64,000 nt of DNA. It comes from Solibacter sp039934035. GTDB taxonomy: Bacteria; Acidobacteriota; Terriglobia; Bryobacterales; Bryobacteraceae. Location: assembly GCA_039934035.1 (NCBI GenBank), contig JBDTMZ010000096.1, positions 62,001 to 126,000 on the forward strand, in the 5' to 3' direction. Shown one piece after another: positions 33,791 through 43,185 of the stretch. The stretch's first letter is position 1. Each line of letters opens with the position of its first letter. The notes below the pieces were generated by a model. It was not told the origin of the DNA and did no database searches. It saw only the letters and a program-made list of their open reading frames with translations. The translations under genes were made by a program, and so were the position numbers.

Positions 33791-35935
33791 CTATTTCACG
33801 TGCAAAAGGTAGAAACGCCCGGCCTCGCCCGCCCGCTCCAAGCCCCACTCCGCTTCGTGACCCACCAGCACGTTGCCGATCGGCGCGTTGCCGCCGGAGC
33901 CCGTGGGCACCAGCAGATAGCGGAATCCGGCCCGCTTTAGGGCGCGCGACGCCTCCAGTCGCATATCCTGGGGCGGCCGGGCCACGGCCTGCGGAGACCT
34001 GGTCAGCAGGCGCCAGCGGCCCTTCACGTCCTGGCCATAAACTTCCAGCGGCACGCGGAACGCCGCCGTATGCGTCACCAGGACCGCGGCAGTCAGTCGC
34101 TGCGGATTGCCCAGTTCCACATCCAGGTACATGCCGGGCCGGACATGCTCCCACGTGCGCCAGCGCGTGGCCAGATTGCCGTCGAAGGCCAGGGGCGCCT
34201 CCCATGGGTTCGGCCAGCCAGCCAGGGTCCACTGCGGGCTGTTGAAGAGGCGGTCGTCACCGGAGAAGAGCTGCACTTCGTTGATATCCCACTCGCCCGG
34301 ATACGCCTCCGGCATGTGGAACCGGAGAGTGCGGACCACCGCCTCGGGCCACGTCACCTTCCAGTCGAAGGTGGGAGTCGTGGAGTAGAGCGACGCCAGG
34401 CGCAGCGTGTCCAGCAACTGATCGCCTTCCGCCGATTGCCAGGTGACTGCGATGTCCCGATCCAGATAGGCGTTGGCGACGGTCAGCAGGGCGAGCGTGC
34501 GGGAATCTGGCGGCGTGACCCGCTCGATCATCCGCGCCACGTTGTACTCATCGAACCTGCGCTTGCAGTATTCCCCCTCGGATTCGGTCCCGATGGCCGC
34601 CGCCAGCGGAAATTCGTGCAGCCGGAAACGGTAGCGCGTCTCCCCCAGCGCAAGCACTTGCGGCCAGCATAGGATGGCCTGGAGGGCGATGGCAGCCCAC
34701 GCTGCCGGCCGCGGCAGCGACATGCCCAGGGCAAGCGCCCCTAGCGTGACTGCCGGCATCAGAAAGCGCGCGCCCGTATTCGTCAGCCAGGGCAAAGCCA
34801 GCAACAGCGCTGCCGCCCACAATAATCGCCCTTGGCGCCGGCGCAGCGCCACGAGGCCGATGGGGAGCGCCAGAAACATCGGTCCGAAGGTGCCCGTTAG
34901 GTGGTCTCCGAACGCCAACTCCCAAGGGACTTGAGCGGGGGAGATACCGCCCAGCGACCGCAATCCGGCGGCCAGTTCCTGCTCGGTGGCGGCGTGAAAG
35001 TATGGGTTGGGAAACAGGCCGTTCATCAGCGGCGCCAGCGGATTTCCGGTCAGCACCACGGCATGCAACATCCACGGCGCGATCGCCAGTGCCGCACCGG
35101 CAGCCACGATCAGGACCGGCCTCCACCTGCGCTGCCTTGCCGCGAAGACCACCGCCGCGGCCCCCACCACGAGCCCTGGCAGCTTGATGGCATAACAGAA
35201 ACCGGCCAGCAACCCGGCGGGCAGCAGGTAGCGCGTGCCTTCCTCCAGCAACAGGTAGAAGACGGCCAGCATGAAGAACACCCCGGCCGCGTCATTGTAG
35301 GAAGACGACCCGGTGAGCCCGGCCACCGGTGCGCAGAAGTAGAAAACCGCGGCCACCGTGCACGCCAGATCCGGGGCGCCGAGCCGCCGTCCCAGCCGGA
35401 AGAGCAGTGGGATTGTGGCGGCGAAGAACGTGAATTCCAGTAATTTGGCGGCTGCATGGCGTCCGATGGAATACGCCATGGTGTACAGCATTTCCATGCC
35501 GCGCGGAATTACGTCATAAAAGGTGGTGTGCTCGGGGAAGCCGCCCAGACGCAGGTATTCCCGGGGGAGTCCCAAGTGGTAAGTGATGCCATCGGCTGTC
35601 GTTTCGGGCGCCAGGGCATTCACCAGATACCAGACGCCGTACGCGCCGAATATCACCCACGCGGGACGGGGCACGCGCACCGCATCGTTCGGCGAAGGGA
35701 CGCGAAAGCGCCACGCCATGGCCATCGCCGCGGCACCGGTCGCGAGGAAGACGTAAAGGCTCGCTGCATTCAGCAGCAAGATGACGAAGAGGACTACGCT
35801 GAGTGCCGCCGCGCCAATTCCGAGGACGATCTCCGGCGGCCCGGGCCGCCTGCGCATCAGCAGCAGTCCGAGCGCGTACGCGGCCGCCAAAGTGAACCCG
35901 GCGCCGGCGACGGACCACAGGAGCGGGATTTCCAT
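33791..35935 (-). CDS. GT-C-type membrane glycosyltransferase-like protein with discoidin-like tail
   Basis: This 714-residue protein has about twelve membrane helices in its first 440 residues and, in the first periplasmic loop, ETTADGITYHLGLPREYL with acidic residues where GT-C enzymes (PMT/ArnT superfamily) keep their catalytic aspartate. These enzymes transfer sugars from polyprenyl-phosphate donors. After residue 500 a soluble region includes AFDGNLATRWRTW and GMYLDVELGNPQRL, which match the F5/8 type C (discoidin) fold, a carbohydrate-binding domain. The fusion suggests a substrate-recognition module outside the membrane. It is the last gene of the hldE2-mfd operon. Confidence 0.75.
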   Translation of the reverse strand: MEIPLLWSVAGAGFTLAAAYALGLLLMRRRPGPPEIVLGIGAAALSVVLFVILLLNAASLYVFLATGAAAMAMAWRFRVPSPNDAVRVPRPAWVIFGAYGVWYLVNALAPETTADGITYHLGLPREYLRLGGFPEHTTFYDVIPRGMEMLYTMAYSIGRHAAAKLLEFTFFAATIPLLFRLGRRLGAPDLACTVAAVFYFCAPVAGLTGSSSYNDAAGVFFMLAVFYLLLEEGTRYLLPAGLLAGFCYAIKLPGLVVGAAAVVFAARQRRWRPVLIVAAGAALAIAPWMLHAVVLTGNPLAPLMNGLFPNPYFHAATEQELAAGLRSLGGISPAQVPWELAFGDHLTGTFGPMFLALPIGLVALRRRQGRLLWAAALLLALPWLTNTGARFLMPAVTLGALALGMSLPRPAAWAAIALQAILCWPQVLALGETRYRFRLHEFPLAAAIGTESEGEYCKRRFDEYNVARMIERVTPPDSRTLALLTVANAYLDRDIAVTWQSAEGDQLLDTLRLASLYSTTPTFDWKVTWPEAVVRTLRFHMPEAYPGEWDINEVQLFSGDDRLFNSPQWTLAGWPNPWEAPLAFDGNLATRWRTWEHVRPGMYLDVELGNPQRLTAAVLVTHTAAFRVPLEVYGQDVKGRWRLLTRSPQAVARPPQDMRLEASRALKRAGFRYLLVPTGSGGNAPIGNVLVGHEAEWGLERAGEAGRFYLLHVK

Positions 35936-35947
35936 TGGCAGCGGCGC

Positions 35948-36343
35948 CTAGAGGAGCACGGTATCGATCTGCCGCTCTTCCTGGACCGCGCGCGAGGACG
36001 GGGCCGCGCTCGCCACGGCTACCCCTTCCGGGCGCAGGAATTGCACCAGCGCGGCTTCCGAACCATCGAAAAAGCCGTCCAGCAACTCTCGCAAGGCGAC
36101 GCGCCGCATCGAGTCTCGCGAAGCCTGTGGCGAGTAGACGAACGAGCGGCCTACCTTACGGCGCGCCAGTTTGCCCTTGCGGACCAGTCGGTCCAACACC
36201 GTCATGATGGTGGTGTAAGCCAGGGGACGCGAAAGCGCCACCACTTGTTGCACAGCGCGGACGTTGCCTTCTTCCAAAGACCACAGAGCTTTCAGGCAGG
36301 CCAGTTCCAGCGGCGGCGGGACATCGCGGGCGGTCTTCGGCAT
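35948..36343 (-). CDS. BlaI/MecI/CopY family transcriptional repressor
   Basis: The 131-residue protein is a winged-helix repressor of the penicillinase-repressor family: LELACLKALWSLEEGNVRAVQ, then the recognition helix LAYTTIMTVLDRLVRKG and the wing KGKLARRKVGRSFVYSP. The usual dimerisation region follows. BlaI proteins are normally cleaved by a BlaR/MecR antirepressor, but neither that gene nor a beta-lactamase is nearby. CopY members instead bind copper through a CXC motif, which is absent here. It abuts the yhaM-like gene with no gap. Confidence 0.88.
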   Translation of the reverse strand: MPKTARDVPPPLELACLKALWSLEEGNVRAVQQVVALSRPLAYTTIMTVLDRLVRKGKLARRKVGRSFVYSPQASRDSMRRVALRELLDGFFDGSEAALVQFLRPEGVAVASAAPSSRAVQEERQIDTVLL

Positions 36344-37468
36344 CTAATTGGCCTTCGGCCGGATGATCCCGGCCTGCATCATTTTTTCGGCCATCACCGA
36401 ACTCCCGGGCGCTACCTGCGGTCGTGGCGTTGCGGTCGCGGGAGGCGCGGGCGTTGGGGCGACTGCCGGAGTGCCGTTCGTCTTGCCGGGCGCCGCCACC
36501 GCCGGCGGTGGATTCAAATAGCGGTCCTTCTTCAAGGCGGCGCGCTCCAGGGCGGAATTGTAGCCCGTGAAGCAGCCTTCCACCTGACGGTCGTTCGCGA
36601 TCAGCGCACGCATGGCCTCCATTTTGGAGTCCATATCGTCCAGATAGTGCAGCAGCAGCGCTTCGGGAAATTGCGGCAGCTTCGGCGACCCGAATTCCAG
36701 CCTCCCGTGGTGGCTCAAAATCATGTGCTCCACCAGCGACCGCAACAGAGGAGGGAACTCCGGCAGGGCGCGCAGCTTGTCCCCCACCATGCGCACGGCG
36801 ATGGAAATATGGCCGATCAACTGGCCTTCGTTGGAATAAGAGAAGCCGCGCTCGTAATTCAATTCGTAAATCTTGCCGATGTCGTGCAGAATGGCGCCCG
36901 TGATCAGCAGGTCGTAATCGATATTCGCGTAGTGCGCCGCGGCGGCCTTCGCCATGCCGCATACGCTCAGCACATGCTCGATCAGCCCGCCCAGAAAGGC
37001 ATGATGAATCTGTTTGGCTGCGGGCGCCAAGCGGTACCGGCGCGCCACGTCCTCATCGCTCAGAATTGCCTCCAGCAGGCCCTTCAGGTGCGGATTGGAT
37101 ACCGCCGCCACGATGCCGCGCAATTCCTGCCACATCTCCTCCGCGTCGCGCTTGGAAGACGGGAAGTAGTCGCCGAACTGGACTTCGCTTTCGTCCATTC
37201 GGCGCATCTTGTGGATGGTCATCTGCGGCTTGTTGTGAAAGACCTGAACGATGCCCTTCACCTTCACGAAATCGTCGCGTTCGAAATCGTTCAGGACGTC
37301 GTTCACGTTGTCCCACATCTTGGCGTCGAGTTCGCCCGTGCGGTCCGCCAGGAAGAGCGAGAGGTACAGCTCTCCGCCCTTCTTCTGACGAATTTCCTTG
37401 GATTGCACCAAAAAGCTGGTCTCGATGATCTGGTTCGGCTTTAGTTCGTTGACGTAAGGCGATTTCAT
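36344..37468 (-). CDS. YhaM-like 3'-5' exoribonuclease with OB fold and HD domain
   Basis: The 374-residue protein has an N-terminal OB-fold nucleic-acid-binding domain (about 1-95, SLFLADRTGELDAKMWDN) and an HD phosphohydrolase domain at about 155-300, with H in GGLIEHVLSVC, the HD pair in GAILHDIGKIYE, and HMILSHHGRLEFGSP. This arrangement is that of YhaM, which trims RNA and single-stranded DNA from the 3' end. A Pro/Ala-rich linker and a short basic tail follow. The start overlaps the ppiC-like gene by 4 bp. Confidence 0.85.
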   Translation of the reverse strand: MKSPYVNELKPNQIIETSFLVQSKEIRQKKGGELYLSLFLADRTGELDAKMWDNVNDVLNDFERDDFVKVKGIVQVFHNKPQMTIHKMRRMDESEVQFGDYFPSSKRDAEEMWQELRGIVAAVSNPHLKGLLEAILSDEDVARRYRLAPAAKQIHHAFLGGLIEHVLSVCGMAKAAAAHYANIDYDLLITGAILHDIGKIYELNYERGFSYSNEGQLIGHISIAVRMVGDKLRALPEFPPLLRSLVEHMILSHHGRLEFGSPKLPQFPEALLLHYLDDMDSKMEAMRALIANDRQVEGCFTGYNSALERAALKKDRYLNPPPAVAAPGKTNGTPAVAPTPAPPATATPRPQVAPGSSVMAEKMMQAGIIRPKAN

Positions 37469-38691
37469 TTTTTCTCGGGAACGGCAGCCGATTCGGTGGG
37501 CTGGTCCGCCGCTTTGGCAGCGGCCGCTGCCGGGGCTACCGCGGGCGCCACGGCTTTCGTCTTAGATTCTTCCTTCACCGAGCCCGCAGGAATTACCCAC
37601 AACAGGTGGCGCTTGCGGCGCGCCGCGACTTCTTCCTTGGTGGTGGTCTGCGGTTTCAACTGTGCCACGTCTTTCCAACGCGTGTCCTTGCCCAGCGCGG
37701 CGCCGCTATCGACATACCCTTCCTTGATTTCCAGAAAGGCGTCTTCCCGCAGCGACGTCAGATAGACGCGTACCCGGCTCTCCAACTTAGCCTGGCTCAG
37801 GCGCTCCTGAATTTCCGGCTTCACCTCTGCAAACTCAGCTTGTCCGGCTTCGAAACGCTCGTCCACTTTCAGGATCAGAAAGCCGCTCGGGCGGCGAATT
37901 ACGTCGGTCACAAAACCCTTCTTGGCTTTGAACACCAAGTCCTCGATCGGTTTATCCATCAGCCCTTGGGTCATCGCACCGATCTGACCGCCGTTCTTCG
38001 CTGTCTCCACGTCGTCGGAGTTTTCACGTGCCAGGTCGGTGAACTTCTCGCCCTTCTTGGCGCGCTGCACCACATCGTTGGCTTTCTTTTCGGCTACCGC
38101 GATCTGGGTCGGCGTCTTGCCTTCGGTCGAAATCACAATCTGGCTGAGAAATACCTGCGCCTCTTTGCGCATGTAATCCGCTTTATGTTCTTCGTAGTAT
38201 TTCTGCGCCTCAGCTTCCGCCACCCGGACGTTGCGCATTACTTCCTGGCCCACCACGCTCTGGGTCAGCAGCTGATTCTTCATCTGCTGCTTGAAGTCCT
38301 CAAACGTCATGCCGCTGTTTTCGCGGATGAAAGCTTGAAACTTGTCGGGATCCGAAATCTTCTGCTGTACCTGAATCTCAGCCAGCCGGCGCGTCACGTC
38401 CGCGTCCACGTTGATGTTGAGATCCTTCCCCTTTTGCACCAACAGCAGCGTGTCGATTTCGTCGCGCAGCGAGTTGGCGGCGTATTCGTTCACCACCTGC
38501 GTCAGGCGCGCGCCCGAGACGCCTTGCCGTTTGGCCTCGGCTTCCAGATCGACCCGCTTCTTCGCCAGTTCGCCACGGGTGATGATGTCGCCGTTCACCT
38601 TCGCGGCAATCTCTTCCACGACTCTGACGTTGTCCGCCGCGGCACAAAGGGCCGCGCTCGACGCAATGAGTACTACAAACCTACAAAGCAT
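37465..38691 (-). CDS. Periplasmic PpiC/SurA-like peptidyl-prolyl isomerase
   Basis: This 408-residue protein has a signal peptide (LIASSAALCAAA), a SurA-type N-terminal helical chaperone domain (VNGDIITRGELAKKR) and one parvulin PpiC domain at about residues 185-285 (ENSDDVETAKNGGQIG, RRPSGFLILKVDE). SurA-family proteins escort outer-membrane proteins through the periplasm. The C-terminus is an Ala/Pro/Lys-rich low-complexity tail. It lies 26 bp downstream of mfd and reads into the yhaM-like gene with a 4-bp overlap. Confidence 0.9.
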   Translation of the reverse strand: MLCRFVVLIASSAALCAAADNVRVVEEIAAKVNGDIITRGELAKKRVDLEAEAKRQGVSGARLTQVVNEYAANSLRDEIDTLLLVQKGKDLNINVDADVTRRLAEIQVQQKISDPDKFQAFIRENSGMTFEDFKQQMKNQLLTQSVVGQEVMRNVRVAEAEAQKYYEEHKADYMRKEAQVFLSQIVISTEGKTPTQIAVAEKKANDVVQRAKKGEKFTDLARENSDDVETAKNGGQIGAMTQGLMDKPIEDLVFKAKKGFVTDVIRRPSGFLILKVDERFEAGQAEFAEVKPEIQERLSQAKLESRVRVYLTSLREDAFLEIKEGYVDSGAALGKDTRWKDVAQLKPQTTTKEEVAARRKRHLLWVIPAGSVKEESKTKAVAPAVAPAAAAAKAADQPTESAAVPEKK

Positions 38692-38717
38692 AACTGTCCT
38701 CTATTTTACCAAACCGC

Positions 38718-41700
38718 TCAGGCGCGCAACTGCGCCAGCTTATCCGCCAGAAAACGCAGAATCTCGCCGGCCGCTGTCTGTCCATCCAAAGGTAGTAGCA
38801 ATACGCCTGCCGGAGTGAACTGCGCACCGCGGGTTTTGCTCACGATATTCATGAGACGCGCCGGATCCACGCGGGTTTCCGAATGGAACTTTACATTCAA
38901 TAAGTTGTGGCGCCGGTCGACGGCCTCAACCCCAATCTGTTCGGCCAGAGTCTTCAGCTCTGAGTAGAGAATCAGATTGTGCACCGGCTCGGGCACTGGG
39001 CCATATCGGTCCTCCAGTTCCTTTTCGGCACGGTCCCGCGCTTCGGCATCGGTCGCGTTGGCGATTTGCCGGTAGGCCCGAAGACGTTGATTTTCGTCCC
39101 CGATATACTCCGGCGGGATCCGTATGTCGAGGCTCAGATTGAGCGTCGAGCGAATCTCCGGCACGATCTCTTCGCCCTTCAATTCGCGCACAGTTTCGTC
39201 CAACAGGCGTACGTAGGTGTCGAAGCCCACCGAGTTGATCTGCCCGTGCTGCTCCCCGCCCAGCAGGTTGCCGGCGCCGCGCAGTTCCAGATCCAGCGCG
39301 GCTATCTTGAACCCGGCGCCTAAGTCGCTGAATTCCTTGAGCGCCGCCAGCCGTTTGCGCGCGATTTCGGTAAGTTCGGTATCGGGCTGAACCAGCAGAT
39401 AAGCGTATGCGCGGCGGTTGGAACGGCCTACCCGGCCGCGCAACTGGTAGAGCTCGGACAGGCCGTAGCGCTCTGCATTTTCGATGATGATGGTATTTGC
39501 CAGCGGGATATCCAGACCATTTTCGATAATTGTCGTACAAACCAGGATGTCGTACTCGTGGCGCATGAACATGAGCATCGTTTTCTCAAGTTCCGCCTCG
39601 CCCATTTGCCCGTGGCCTACCCCGATACGGGCAGTCGGAGCCAGTTCCTGGATGGCGTGGGCCCGCGTCCAGATCGAATCTACCCGGTTGTGCAGGAAGT
39701 ACACCTGTCCACCGCGCCCCAGTTCCAGTTCCAGCGCCTGCCGGATCAGTTCCGGCTGAAAGGGTGCCACCACGGTATGGATCGCCAGCCGGTCCTTGGG
39801 CGGCGTCTCGATCACGGACATGTCGCGCAGTCCTAATAACGACATATGTAGTGTTCGGGGGATTGGCGTGGCGCTCATGGTGACCACGTCCACCGCCTTC
39901 TTCAAGTGCTTCAGGCGCTCTTTGTGTTTGACCCCGAAGCGCTGCTCCTCATCCACAATTACCAAGCCTAGATCTTTAAATTCAACATCTTGGGAGAGTA
40001 GACGGTGCGTTCCGATGGCCACGTCGACCTTGCCCTCCGCCAAGTCGGTCAAACCCGCCTTCAATTCCTTTGGGCTGCGGAACCGGCTGAACATCTCGAC
40101 CCGCACGGGAAAGGGCTGGAAGCGCCGCTTGAAGGTTTCAAAGTGCTGAAATACTAAAACTGTAGTTGGAGCCAGGATCACCACCTGCTTCCCGTCCCCC
40201 AGCGCCTTGAAGGTTGCGCGCATCACCACTTCGGTCTTGCCGTAGCCGACATCGCCGCACAGTAGCCGGTCCATCGGCTGCGGACTTTCCATATCCCGCT
40301 TGATCTCGGCGACTGCGCTTATTTGATCGCGTGTCGGGGTGAATTCAAAGGCGTCTTCAAACTCGCGCTGCCAGTTGCTGTCAGGGGAATAGATGAAACC
40401 TTCCGCCATTTTGCGGCCGGCGTAGAGCTTGAGCAGCTCGTCGGCCATGTCGCGCATTTTGGCTTTGATTTTGGTTTTGGTGCGGGTCCAGGTGGCGCCC
40501 CCCATGCGGTCGAGCGCGGGTTTGGCTTCCCCGGCGCCGCGGAAGCGCTGCACCAGGTCCATGCGGGTGAGCGGTACGTACAGCTTGGCGCCCGCGGTGT
40601 ACTCGAGCACCATGTAATCGCCTTTGTTTTCACCGCTGGAGATCTCACGTAGGCCCAGGTACTGTGCCACCCCGTGCTCGGAATGAACCACGAAATCGCC
40701 TGGCTTGAGGTCGATGATGTCGGCGGAAAACGTCTCGCGCGCGGTCTTGCTGGAGGGACCGCGGGACACCAGTTCCGAGGTCTCGAACAGGTCCTCAGAC
40801 CCGAACAGGACCAGCTTGGAATCCTGGAACGCGGTGCCGTGGGCAATCGCGCCCTTCACCAGGAAGACACTCGCCGTACCGCCCGCCATGTAGGTACGCT
40901 GCGCCAGGTAGGCGGGCGTAGATTCGAACTGTTCCAGGCCCAACTGATAGGCGACACCGTACTCGTTAAAGATATCGGCCAGCCGTTCTACTTCCCCTGT
41001 AGCAGAAGCGAAGAACGCCACCTTATTGCCCGCCTCTACCAGGTTGCGCGCCTCGGCCACAGCCATCTGAATATTGCCGTGAAACGTCATGGCGGGCCGG
41101 GTCGCCAGGTGTGTGCTCTCCTGGTGCCCGAAATTCGACCAGCCGATATCCAACTGCTGGAAAAGCACTTGCGGGCCGCCGTGCGCCTGCTTCTGCAAGT
41201 CCTCCCAGCGGAAGAAGATGCGGTCCGGGTCGTAGGCCGGGGAGCGTTCGATCTGTTCCAGTCGGGTCCAGAGGCGCTTCACGGCGGACTGAATCTGGTC
41301 CGGTTCGTCCCAGATCACGGTCGGGCGCTGCATCAGCGAGAAGACCGAGGCGTTCCGCGGCCGCAGCATTGGCGCCACCAGTTCCCAACCCGCGAACGGC
41401 TCGCCCGGCGGCGGCAAGTCGCGTCCCGGAATGTCCGCCTCGCGCATCAGTTCGTGCAGTTCCGCCAGCAAGGGCCGCGATTTCTGGTACTCCGTCAGAG
41501 GTAGTAGCAGGACTTCTTCCACGTTCAACACCGAGCGCTGCGACTCCACATCGAAGCGGCGGATCGATTCCACCTGATCGCCAAACAGGTCGATGCGCAC
41601 CGGTTTCTCCGACTCCGCCGAGAAAACGTCCAGAATGCCGCCGCGGACGGAGTATTCGCCCACCATTTCCACAGGTTCGCGGCGCTCGTACCCAATGCTC

Positions 41701-42203
41701 TCCAGGTGCGCGACCACGTCGTCGAGCGGCAGTTCTTCACCCACGCGCAGGCGCAGGGCCAACTGGCGGTAGTAGTCGGACGGCTCGATTCGCAGCAACG
41801 CGGACGCGACCGGAATGATGGTGATGGGAGATCGCTGGGTCGCCAGGCTCCACAGCCCGATCGCCCGCTGCTCGCAGATCTCGGCGTGCGGCGACAGGTT
41901 CTGCATGGGCAGAATGTCCAGTGCGGGAAGCAGTTGCGGCCCATGCCGGTCGTCGGCCACCAGCAGGTGGAAGAAGCTGTTGATGGTCTCGGAAAGCTCT
42001 TCCGCCTGCTTGTTGCCGTCCACCACGATGGCCAGCGGCCGGCCGGTTGATTGCCACAGCAGTACGGCATACACCGCCTTCGCCGTCGTGGTCAAGCCCG
42101 AGACGGAGGCGTTTCCGCCCGCACTCACACGGTGCAGAACGTCTTGGAACCCCGGATGACGGCCGAGGTCGAGGAATAGATCTCGAACAACGGGATGAAT
42201 CAT
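38718..42203 (-). CDS. mfd: Transcription-repair coupling factor Mfd
   Basis: Mfd displaces RNA polymerase stalled at DNA lesions and recruits UvrA. The 1161-residue protein has the UvrB-homology region (FSAESEKPVRIDLFGD), the RNA-polymerase-interaction domain (LKPGDFVVHSEHGVAQYLGL), and the RecG-like translocase with Walker A GDVGYGKTEV (K656) and the D751-E-E-Q754 box, then motifs LVCTTIIENGLDIP and QLRGRVGRSNRRAYAYLL. The C-terminal UvrA-masking domain follows. Its start overlaps the hldE2-like gene by 4 bp. Confidence 0.97.
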   Translation of the reverse strand: MIHPVVRDLFLDLGRHPGFQDVLHRVSAGGNASVSGLTTTAKAVYAVLLWQSTGRPLAIVVDGNKQAEELSETINSFFHLLVADDRHGPQLLPALDILPMQNLSPHAEICEQRAIGLWSLATQRSPITIIPVASALLRIEPSDYYRQLALRLRVGEELPLDDVVAHLESIGYERREPVEMVGEYSVRGGILDVFSAESEKPVRIDLFGDQVESIRRFDVESQRSVLNVEEVLLLPLTEYQKSRPLLAELHELMREADIPGRDLPPPGEPFAGWELVAPMLRPRNASVFSLMQRPTVIWDEPDQIQSAVKRLWTRLEQIERSPAYDPDRIFFRWEDLQKQAHGGPQVLFQQLDIGWSNFGHQESTHLATRPAMTFHGNIQMAVAEARNLVEAGNKVAFFASATGEVERLADIFNEYGVAYQLGLEQFESTPAYLAQRTYMAGGTASVFLVKGAIAHGTAFQDSKLVLFGSEDLFETSELVSRGPSSKTARETFSADIIDLKPGDFVVHSEHGVAQYLGLREISSGENKGDYMVLEYTAGAKLYVPLTRMDLVQRFRGAGEAKPALDRMGGATWTRTKTKIKAKMRDMADELLKLYAGRKMAEGFIYSPDSNWQREFEDAFEFTPTRDQISAVAEIKRDMESPQPMDRLLCGDVGYGKTEVVMRATFKALGDGKQVVILAPTTVLVFQHFETFKRRFQPFPVRVEMFSRFRSPKELKAGLTDLAEGKVDVAIGTHRLLSQDVEFKDLGLVIVDEEQRFGVKHKERLKHLKKAVDVVTMSATPIPRTLHMSLLGLRDMSVIETPPKDRLAIHTVVAPFQPELIRQALELELGRGGQVYFLHNRVDSIWTRAHAIQELAPTARIGVGHGQMGEAELEKTMLMFMRHEYDILVCTTIIENGLDIPLANTIIIENAERYGLSELYQLRGRVGRSNRRAYAYLLVQPDTELTEIARKRLAALKEFSDLGAGFKIAALDLELRGAGNLLGGEQHGQINSVGFDTYVRLLDETVRELKGEEIVPEIRSTLNLSLDIRIPPEYIGDENQRLRAYRQIANATDAEARDRAEKELEDRYGPVPEPVHNLILYSELKTLAEQIGVEAVDRRHNLLNVKFHSETRVDPARLMNIVSKTRGAQFTPAGVLLLPLDGQTAAGEILRFLADKLAQLRA

Positions 42204-42682
42204 CGGTTCGGCGGTGGGGACTGGCTAATGCTTTCCACAAGATTGGAGGTGGAGTAGCCCGGTTCCAGGGCAACTGTAAGGACACGCCCGCCGGCCGCTT
42301 CCACTTCCTCGCGCCCGGCAATGAAATGCGACCAATCGGCGCCCTTGATCAGCACATCCGGCAGCACTTCCGCGATCAACTCACGCGGCGTATCTTCGTC
42401 GAACAAGGTCACCGCGTCCACCGCATCAAGCGCCAGCGCCATCGCCGCCCGCTCGTTTTCGTGAATCATCGGCCGCGACGGCCCCTTCATCCGGCGCACG
42501 CTGGCATCTGTATTGAGCGCCAGAATCAGAATATCTCCCAGGCTGCGTGCCTGTTCCAGCAGCCGAACATGCCCGGGATGAAGCAGATCGTAACAGCCGT
42601 TGGTAAACACAACAGTCTGGCTCTGCTGCTTCCAGAGAGCCCGCTGTTGCACCAGTTCGGCACGGCTATAGAAAGGTCCCAC
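42200..42682 (-). CDS. Cytidylyltransferase-fold nucleotidyltransferase, RfaE2/HldE C-domain type
   Basis: The 160-residue protein is a stand-alone nucleotidyltransferase with VVFTNGCYDLLHPGHVRLL, containing H35-P-G-H38, and LIKGADW near the C-terminus. This matches the RfaE domain 2 family, which makes ADP-glycero-manno-heptose for lipopolysaccharide core. The kinase half (HldE N-domain) and other hld genes are not in this window. The GLCYD-to-GCYD variant (Tyr instead of the usual Phe) is minor. It is first in the operon that continues into mfd. Confidence 0.88.
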   Translation of the reverse strand: MGPFYSRAELVQQRALWKQQSQTVVFTNGCYDLLHPGHVRLLEQARSLGDILILALNTDASVRRMKGPSRPMIHENERAAMALALDAVDAVTLFDEDTPRELIAEVLPDVLIKGADWSHFIAGREEVEAAGGRVLTVALEPGYSTSNLVESISQSPPPNR

Positions 42683-42784
42683 CAGAACCCCAGTTTACCA
42701 GCCGTGGAACAGACCCGCTAAATTCCACCAAGTGTTGAAAAATTCGGCTACCGGAGTCCGAAATTCGTGTATGATTGAACTGAG

Positions 42785-43123
42785 ATGCGGAGCGTTCTCA
42801 ATTCGTTCATGGCGGCGCTGGTAGTGGTGGCGCTGTTTTGGGGGAATTGTTTCTCGTGCCCGCAGGTCCTGCTGGCGGCCCAAAAACACCAATGCTGCCC
42901 GCACGGGAAGGCAGGCCCGCACGGCAAGGCCGATCCCAGCGAGTGCCAGACCCAAGGGCTGCGCAACTTCGTAAAGGCCGACCCCGTCGAGTCCGGCGCG
43001 CCCGCTCTGGCGAGTGTGACCGTCCCGGTGGCCACCTTCATCGAGACTCCATTAGCGGTTACGTCTTCCGAAGTTCTTCCGCCGCAATTCACTCCGCCCG
43101 ATCTGCTTCCCCTTCGCATTTAG
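42785..43123 (+). CDS. Small exported Cys/His-rich protein leading a Cus-type efflux operon
   Basis: The 112-residue protein has a hydrophobic N-terminal segment (residues 8-20) followed by clustered potential metal ligands: Cys22, Cys25, Cys37, Cys38, Cys54 and His35, His40, His46, in the segment QKHQCCPHGKAGPHG. The C-terminal half is Pro/Val/Thr-rich and ends PPDLLPLRI. No family is recognised. Its position 62 bp upstream of a CusCBA-like system suggests a periplasmic or envelope metal-binding role, which is inference. TATGAT at 42770-42775 lies just before the start. Confidence 0.6.
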   Translation: MRSVLNSFMAALVVVALFWGNCFSCPQVLLAAQKHQCCPHGKAGPHGKADPSECQTQGLRNFVKADPVESGAPALASVTVPVATFIETPLAVTSSEVLPPQFTPPDLLPLRI

Positions 43124-43185
43124 CCCGGCTTCGTGTGTCCGCACGCGAACGCAGGCCGTAGTCCGCCTGCACAGTCCGGAGCTTT

